Shown here: in pieces, positions 60,348 through 64,000 of the stretch
How the letters are laid out: each line of letters begins with the position of its first letter
How positions within the stretch are numbered: position 1 is the first letter of the stretch
Assembly (NCBI RefSeq): GCF_017114865.1
Contig: NZ_JADEYH010000019.1
Coordinates: 56,505 to 120,504 of the forward strand
From: Streptomyces verrucosisporus
Lineage (GTDB): Bacteria > Actinomycetota > Actinomycetes > Streptomycetales > Streptomycetaceae
DNA length: 64,000 nucleotides
Reading direction: 5' to 3'
Position numbers and translations under genes: made by a program
The notes under the pieces: model-generated
Database searches by the model: none
What the model was told of the DNA's origin: nothing
The model's input: the letters and a program-made list of their open reading frames with translations, nothing else

Positions 60348-60797
60348 ATGGCGCGACCGGAGGACTCCGCGCGGCACGGCGAACCGCGCGGCGGGCACCG
60401 CTCCGTTCCGCACACCGCCGACCTGCGGGTGGAGGCGTGGGCCCCGACCCGCGAGGAGTGCCTGGCGCACGCGGTGCGCGGCGTCTGCGAGTCGTTCGTG
60501 GACCTGTCGGGGGCCGTCGGCCGGCGCCGCAGGGACGTCGAGGTGCGGGCGGAGACGGACGAGGACCTGCTGGTGGCCCTGCTGGACGAGGTGGTGTACC
60601 GGCTCGACGCCGACGGCGAGGTGCCGGTGGACGCGGAACCGGCCGCCGTGCCCGGCGGGATGCGGGCCGTACCGCACATGGCCGACGTCGGCACGCTCGC
60701 CGGGACGGGCGCGGCGCCCAAGGCCGTCACGCTGCATGGGCTGAGCTTCGGCCGCGGCGGGCACGGCTGGGAGTGCTCGGTGACGCTCGACGTCTGA
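60348..60797 (+). CDS. Archease (RtcB cofactor)
   Basis: 149 residues. RSVPHTADLRVEAWAPTREECLAHAVRGV at the start and the conserved acidic residues in ETDEDLLVALLDEVVYRLD mark it as archease, which promotes multiple-turnover guanylation of RtcB RNA ligase. RtcB itself is encoded 0.7 kb downstream on the same strand. ATG with GAGGAGGG upstream. Confidence 0.92.
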   Translation: MARPEDSARHGEPRGGHRSVPHTADLRVEAWAPTREECLAHAVRGVCESFVDLSGAVGRRRRDVEVRAETDEDLLVALLDEVVYRLDADGEVPVDAEPAAVPGGMRAVPHMADVGTLAGTGAAPKAVTLHGLSFGRGGHGWECSVTLDV

Positions 60798-61005
60798 GCG
60801 GACCGCCAGGCGGGGCGGGGCTCCGGGCGGGGCGGGTGGTCCGGGCCGGGCGGGGCCGGTGCTCCGAGCGGGTGACCGCAGGAGCCCGCCGCAATACCAT
60901 GGACCCAGGACAGGGACGAAGCGGTCATACCCGCCCACCGGTTCCGTACGGCGTCCCGCGGCGCCCGCACGGCGCCACGACCTCTTTCTCCGAGGGGGAA
61001 GATCC

Positions 61006-61452
61006 ATGTCCGCCACGCACGCGGCCGAATTCGAGCACGTCATCCACACCGCGAACATCTGGCTGAAGGCGGTTTCCGAAGCCCTGGGAACCCGGGACCG
61101 GCACCTGGCCAACCGCGTCCTGCGCACCTGGCTGCACACCCTCCGCGACCGGCTCACCGTCGACGCCGCCGCCCACTTCGCCGCCCAGCTCCCCGAACTG
61201 CTGCGCGGCGTCTACTACGACGGCTGGGTCCCGAGCTCCGCGCCGGTCAAGTACGACCGCGAGGCCTATGTGAACCGCTTCGCCCAGGAGGCCCTGGTGA
61301 GCACCGAAGCCGTCCCCCGGATCGTCCCGGCGGTCACCGAGGCCGTGCGCGGCCACCTGTCGCCCGGCCAGCTGGAGCGCGCGCTCGACCAGCTCCCGCA
61401 CGACGTCCGCGCCGTCCTCGAACCCGCGCCGGTCCCGGCCCCCGCCGGCTGA
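61006..61452 (+). CDS. DUF2267 protein
   Basis: 148 residues. FEHVIHTANIWLKAVSEALG, TLRDRLTVDAAAHFAAQLPELLRGVYYDGW and the C-terminal half match DUF2267, a helical family common in actinobacteria with unknown role. ATG at 61006 behind GAGGGGGAA. Lies between archease and rtcB, so likely cotranscribed. Confidence 0.9.
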   Translation: MSATHAAEFEHVIHTANIWLKAVSEALGTRDRHLANRVLRTWLHTLRDRLTVDAAAHFAAQLPELLRGVYYDGWVPSSAPVKYDREAYVNRFAQEALVSTEAVPRIVPAVTEAVRGHLSPGQLERALDQLPHDVRAVLEPAPVPAPAG

Positions 61453-61511
61453 ACGCACGCCGGTGCGCGCCAGCGCGGGGCCCGGCCACCGGAACGAGCC
61501 CGGAGGGGACC

Positions 61512-62936
61512 GTGGACATCACCCTGACCGAGGAGAGCCCGTTCCGCTTCCGCATCGAGCGGCGGGGCGCGATGCGCGTGCCGGGCACCGTGTTCGCCAC
61601 GCGCGACCTGCTGCCCGAGGCGGCGGGCGACCAGGCGCTGGAGCAGGTGGCCAACGTGGCCACCCTCCCCGGCATCGTCCGCGCCTCCTTCGCCATGCCC
61701 GACGTCCACTGGGGATACGGCTTCCCGATCGGCGGGGTGGCCGCCACCGACATCGACGACGCCGGCGTGGTCTCGCCCGGCGGCGTGGGCTTCGACATCT
61801 CCTGCGGGGTGCGCCTGCTGGCCGCCGGCATCGACCGCGAAGGACTGGAGCCCCGCCTGCGGGAACTGATGGACATCCTCGGCGACACCGTCCCGCGCGG
61901 CACCGGACCCGGCGGGCTGTGGAGCCTCTCCGGGCGCCCGCAGATGGACGAACTGCTGGCCCGGGGCGCCCGGTACGCCGTCGAGCGGGGCCACGGCGTA
62001 CCGCGCGACCTGGCCTTCTGCGAGGACTACGGCGCCCTGGAGGACGCCGACCCGTCCCAGGTGGGGGCGCGGGCCGTGGAGCGCGGCCTCCGGCAGGTCG
62101 GCAGCCTGGGCTCGGGCAACCACTTCCTGGAGGTGCAGGCCGTGGAGCGGGTCCACGACGAGAAGGCCGCCGCCGCCTTCGGACTGCGCCCCGGCGGGGT
62201 GTGCGTGATGATCCACTGCGGCTCCCGGGGCCTGGGCCACCAGGTGTGCACCGACCACGTCCGCGTCATGGACCGCTCGCTGCGCCGCTTCGGCATCTCC
62301 CTGCCGGACCGGCAGCTCGCCTGCGCTCCGGTCGTCTCCCCCGAGGGGCGGGCGTACCTGGGGGCCATGGCCGCCGCCGCCAACTACGGGCGCGCCAACC
62401 GCCAGCTGCTCACCGAGGCCGTGCGCCGCGCCTTCACCTCGGCGGCGGGGGTGGAGGTGGACCTGGTCTACGACGTCTCCCACAACATGGCGAAGACCGA
62501 GACCCACGAGGTGGACGGCGAACCGCGCCGCCTGTGCGTCCACCGCAAGGGCGCCACCCGCGCCCTGCCGCCCGGCCACCCGGACCTGCCCGGGGAGCTC
62601 TCCGGTGCCGGGCAGCCGGTGCTGATCCCCGGCACCATGGGCACCGCCTCCTACGTCCTGGTCGGCGAGAGGGGCAACGACGCCTTCCACTCCACCTGCC
62701 ACGGCGCCGGCCGGGTCTGGAGCCGCCACCAGGCGCTGCGCCGGGTCCGCGGCGAGGAACTGCGCGGCCGTCTGGAGGCCGGCGGTGTCACCGTCCGCCC
62801 GTCCTCCTGGCGCGGCCTGGCCGAGGAGACCCCGGAGGCCTACAAGGACGTCGACGCCGTCGCCGCCGCCACCGAGGGCGCGGGCCTGGCCCACCTGGTC
62901 GCCCGCCTGGTACCGCTGGGCGTCGTCAAGGGCTGA
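61512..62936 (+). CDS. rtcB: RtcB RNA ligase
   Basis: 474 residues. FAMPDVHWGYGFPIGGVAA, DISCGVRLL (metal-binding Cys), GSLGSGNHFLEV, DVSHNMAK and the guanylated-His motif CHGAGR (about 400) are intact. RtcB joins 2',3'-cyclic phosphate and 5'-OH RNA ends using GTP and Mn. Grouped with archease this forms an RNA-repair unit, perhaps rescuing tRNAs cleaved by toxins. GTG start with GGAGGGG upstream. Confidence 0.95.
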   Translation: MDITLTEESPFRFRIERRGAMRVPGTVFATRDLLPEAAGDQALEQVANVATLPGIVRASFAMPDVHWGYGFPIGGVAATDIDDAGVVSPGGVGFDISCGVRLLAAGIDREGLEPRLRELMDILGDTVPRGTGPGGLWSLSGRPQMDELLARGARYAVERGHGVPRDLAFCEDYGALEDADPSQVGARAVERGLRQVGSLGSGNHFLEVQAVERVHDEKAAAAFGLRPGGVCVMIHCGSRGLGHQVCTDHVRVMDRSLRRFGISLPDRQLACAPVVSPEGRAYLGAMAAAANYGRANRQLLTEAVRRAFTSAAGVEVDLVYDVSHNMAKTETHEVDGEPRRLCVHRKGATRALPPGHPDLPGELSGAGQPVLIPGTMGTASYVLVGERGNDAFHSTCHGAGRVWSRHQALRRVRGEELRGRLEAGGVTVRPSSWRGLAEETPEAYKDVDAVAAATEGAGLAHLVARLVPLGVVKG

Positions 62937-63192
62937 GGGGGACGCCCGGCTCCGGGGCCGCCCGGCCGGTGGGGCATGGACCGGTGAGCGGTGACGACCT
63001 GGGCCGGTGGGCGCCCGGCCGCCCGAAGGAGATCGCCGGGGTGTTCGCGGGACCGGAGAGCTTGGTGGCACGGCCGAAAACGAGGATCCCCATGGCCACG
63101 CCCGGTTCCACGTGGTCCCATGGTGTCGACAAGCCTCCCGGGATCCCGGTGCCCGGGCGGCGTGGTGGAACAGCGGCCGGATCGGTGAGGGG

Positions 63193-63984
63193 TCAGAGAA
63201 CCACTCCGTCCCGCACAGCGGTGAGCGGAAGGTCCCGTCGAGGGAGGTGTATCCAGCCCTCGACCCCGGCCATGGACTGCTCCTCCTCGGTGGCCGGCAC
63301 ATGGGTCATCCCACACGCTGCGGCCCGCGCGACGACCGCCGAGATCAGGGCGTCCAGATCATGGTCACTGGCCACACACCGGCCACGAACCCGGTCGGAC
63401 AGGTCCAGGCCCAGGCCGGCCTCAAGACCGGCAAGAATCCGGGCCCGCGCGGCCGTGGCACCCTTGCCCTTGTAGGTCCCCTCCGGAGTGAGTCCCCACT
63501 GGATCAGCGCGAACGCCGGGTAGACCTCGACGACCGGGCCCGAACCGTCACGCGGTATCGCCGGACCGCCCTCGGCCAGCCGAGCCAGCAGACCGGCCGC
63601 ACGGATGGCGACGACACCGAGCTTGTCGGCCGACACCGACAGCGGACGCCGTTTGCCTGCCCCGGTGCGCTTCCATGCCACGTCATCGGTCAGCCGATGA
63701 GTAAAGGTGTTGCCGAGTCCGGGACGACCGTCGGCGCACGTCGCGTGGTCGGCGAGCGCCGGCAGCTCGGCGCCGGCCCGGTGCGCGACGAGCAGGGAGA
63801 TGAAGGCAACCGGCCAGCCCAGGGGCGAGTCCAGTCCCGTCTTGTCCGCGGACCGCATCGCTTCCAACAGATCGTCGTCGAGCTTCGCGGGAAGCAGTTC
63901 GACCACAGGCCGCCGACCCCACATCACGCGGCACATGCCCGTGGTCCCGGTGCGCCCGGCCAGATCGACCCCCACCGTCACCAT
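63193..63984 (-). CDS. DUF429-domain protein
   Basis: 263 residues. RNase-H-like start VTVGVDLAGRTGTTGMC, VVEVYPAFALIQWG in the middle and CVASDHDLDALISAVVARAA with the acidic pair near the end fit DUF429. The ATG at 63984 has GGAGG eight bases upstream; GTG at 63999 is less likely. The family is predicted to be nuclease-like; function not known. Its promoter lies partly beyond the window edge. Confidence 0.88.
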   Translation of the reverse strand: MVTVGVDLAGRTGTTGMCRVMWGRRPVVELLPAKLDDDLLEAMRSADKTGLDSPLGWPVAFISLLVAHRAGAELPALADHATCADGRPGLGNTFTHRLTDDVAWKRTGAGKRRPLSVSADKLGVVAIRAAGLLARLAEGGPAIPRDGSGPVVEVYPAFALIQWGLTPEGTYKGKGATAARARILAGLEAGLGLDLSDRVRGRCVASDHDLDALISAVVARAAACGMTHVPATEEEQSMAGVEGWIHLPRRDLPLTAVRDGVVL

Positions 63985-64000
63985 GGCGTCACCCTCCACT

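Noticed and set aside
2..64000. Searched by eye for tRNA, rRNA, IS elements and attachment sites
   Set aside because: None recognised; a covariance-model scan would be needed to exclude small RNAs.

Overview
High-GC actinobacterial DNA, almost certainly Streptomyces. Evidence: codon bias, GTG/TTG starts, DUF397 and Scr1-type regulators, RsbW-like kinases, an ECF42-type sigma factor beside a YCII/DGPF gene, and CebR-type cellulose control. No rRNA, tRNA, IS element or CRISPR array was seen.

Region 1 (about 0.4-35 kb) is most of an aromatic polyketide gene cluster. It holds a starter-unit operon (fatty acyl-AMP ligase, acyl-CoA-dehydrogenase-like enzyme, ACP-AT didomain, phosphopantetheinyl transferase), an acyl-CoA carboxylase epsilon subunit, a double-ABM monooxygenase, a two-domain aromatase/cyclase, a DpsC/CerJ-like KAS III, a citramalate synthase, an acyl-CoA racemase/CoA transferase and an actIII-like ketoreductase. 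It also holds an ActIV-like metallo-hydrolase cyclase, a SnoaL-like protein, three P450s with a dedicated ferredoxin and reductase, a group D flavin monooxygenase with a flavin reductase, an epoxide hydrolase, two DHA2 exporters and an AlkZ-like DNA glycosylase carrying the QxQ motif. The minimal PKS (KS-alpha, KS-beta, its ACP) is not in the window and is expected beyond the left edge. An AlkZ-like glycosylase together with P450s and an epoxide hydrolase suggests an epoxide-bearing, DNA-alkylating aromatic polyketide; this is inference. About a dozen promoters carry 5-bp TCNAG-like direct repeats spaced exactly 11 bp, most with a [T/C]ANNNT hexamer 8 bp downstream. This is the architecture of SARP-activator binding sites, ties the operons into one regulon and marks the cluster's extent (about 6.2-35.0 kb in the window).

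Three enzymes in the cluster have a changed nucleophile: AT Ser to Gly, KAS III Cys to Ser, and alpha/beta hydrolase Ser to Ala.

Region 2 (35-44.4 kb) is a degraded zone. A LAL regulator has lost its 5' end and carries an in-frame TAG. It is joined to a subtilisin gene that has lost its 3' end. An acyltransferase-3 gene is joined to the last codons of a sensor kinase, and a DUF1023 hydrolase has lost its middle. Between these lies an intact operon of unknown function: a 60-aa peptide, a 260-aa protein, a DUF6895-like protein and a beta-lactamase-like hydrolase.

Region 3 (44.5-64 kb) is mixed chromosomal content. A tight three-gene operon (DUF262 protein, AAA ATPase, unknown 320-aa protein) looks like a defence module. 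It is followed by an RsbW-like kinase, a truncated Scr1 regulator and DUF397; an ECF sigma factor with a YCII protein; MerR, GNAT, HAD and enoyl-CoA hydratase genes; a GAF-PP2C phosphatase; an LPMO under a CebR box; a methyltransferase; a large ATPase; an archease, DUF2267 and RtcB RNA-repair group; and a DUF429 protein.
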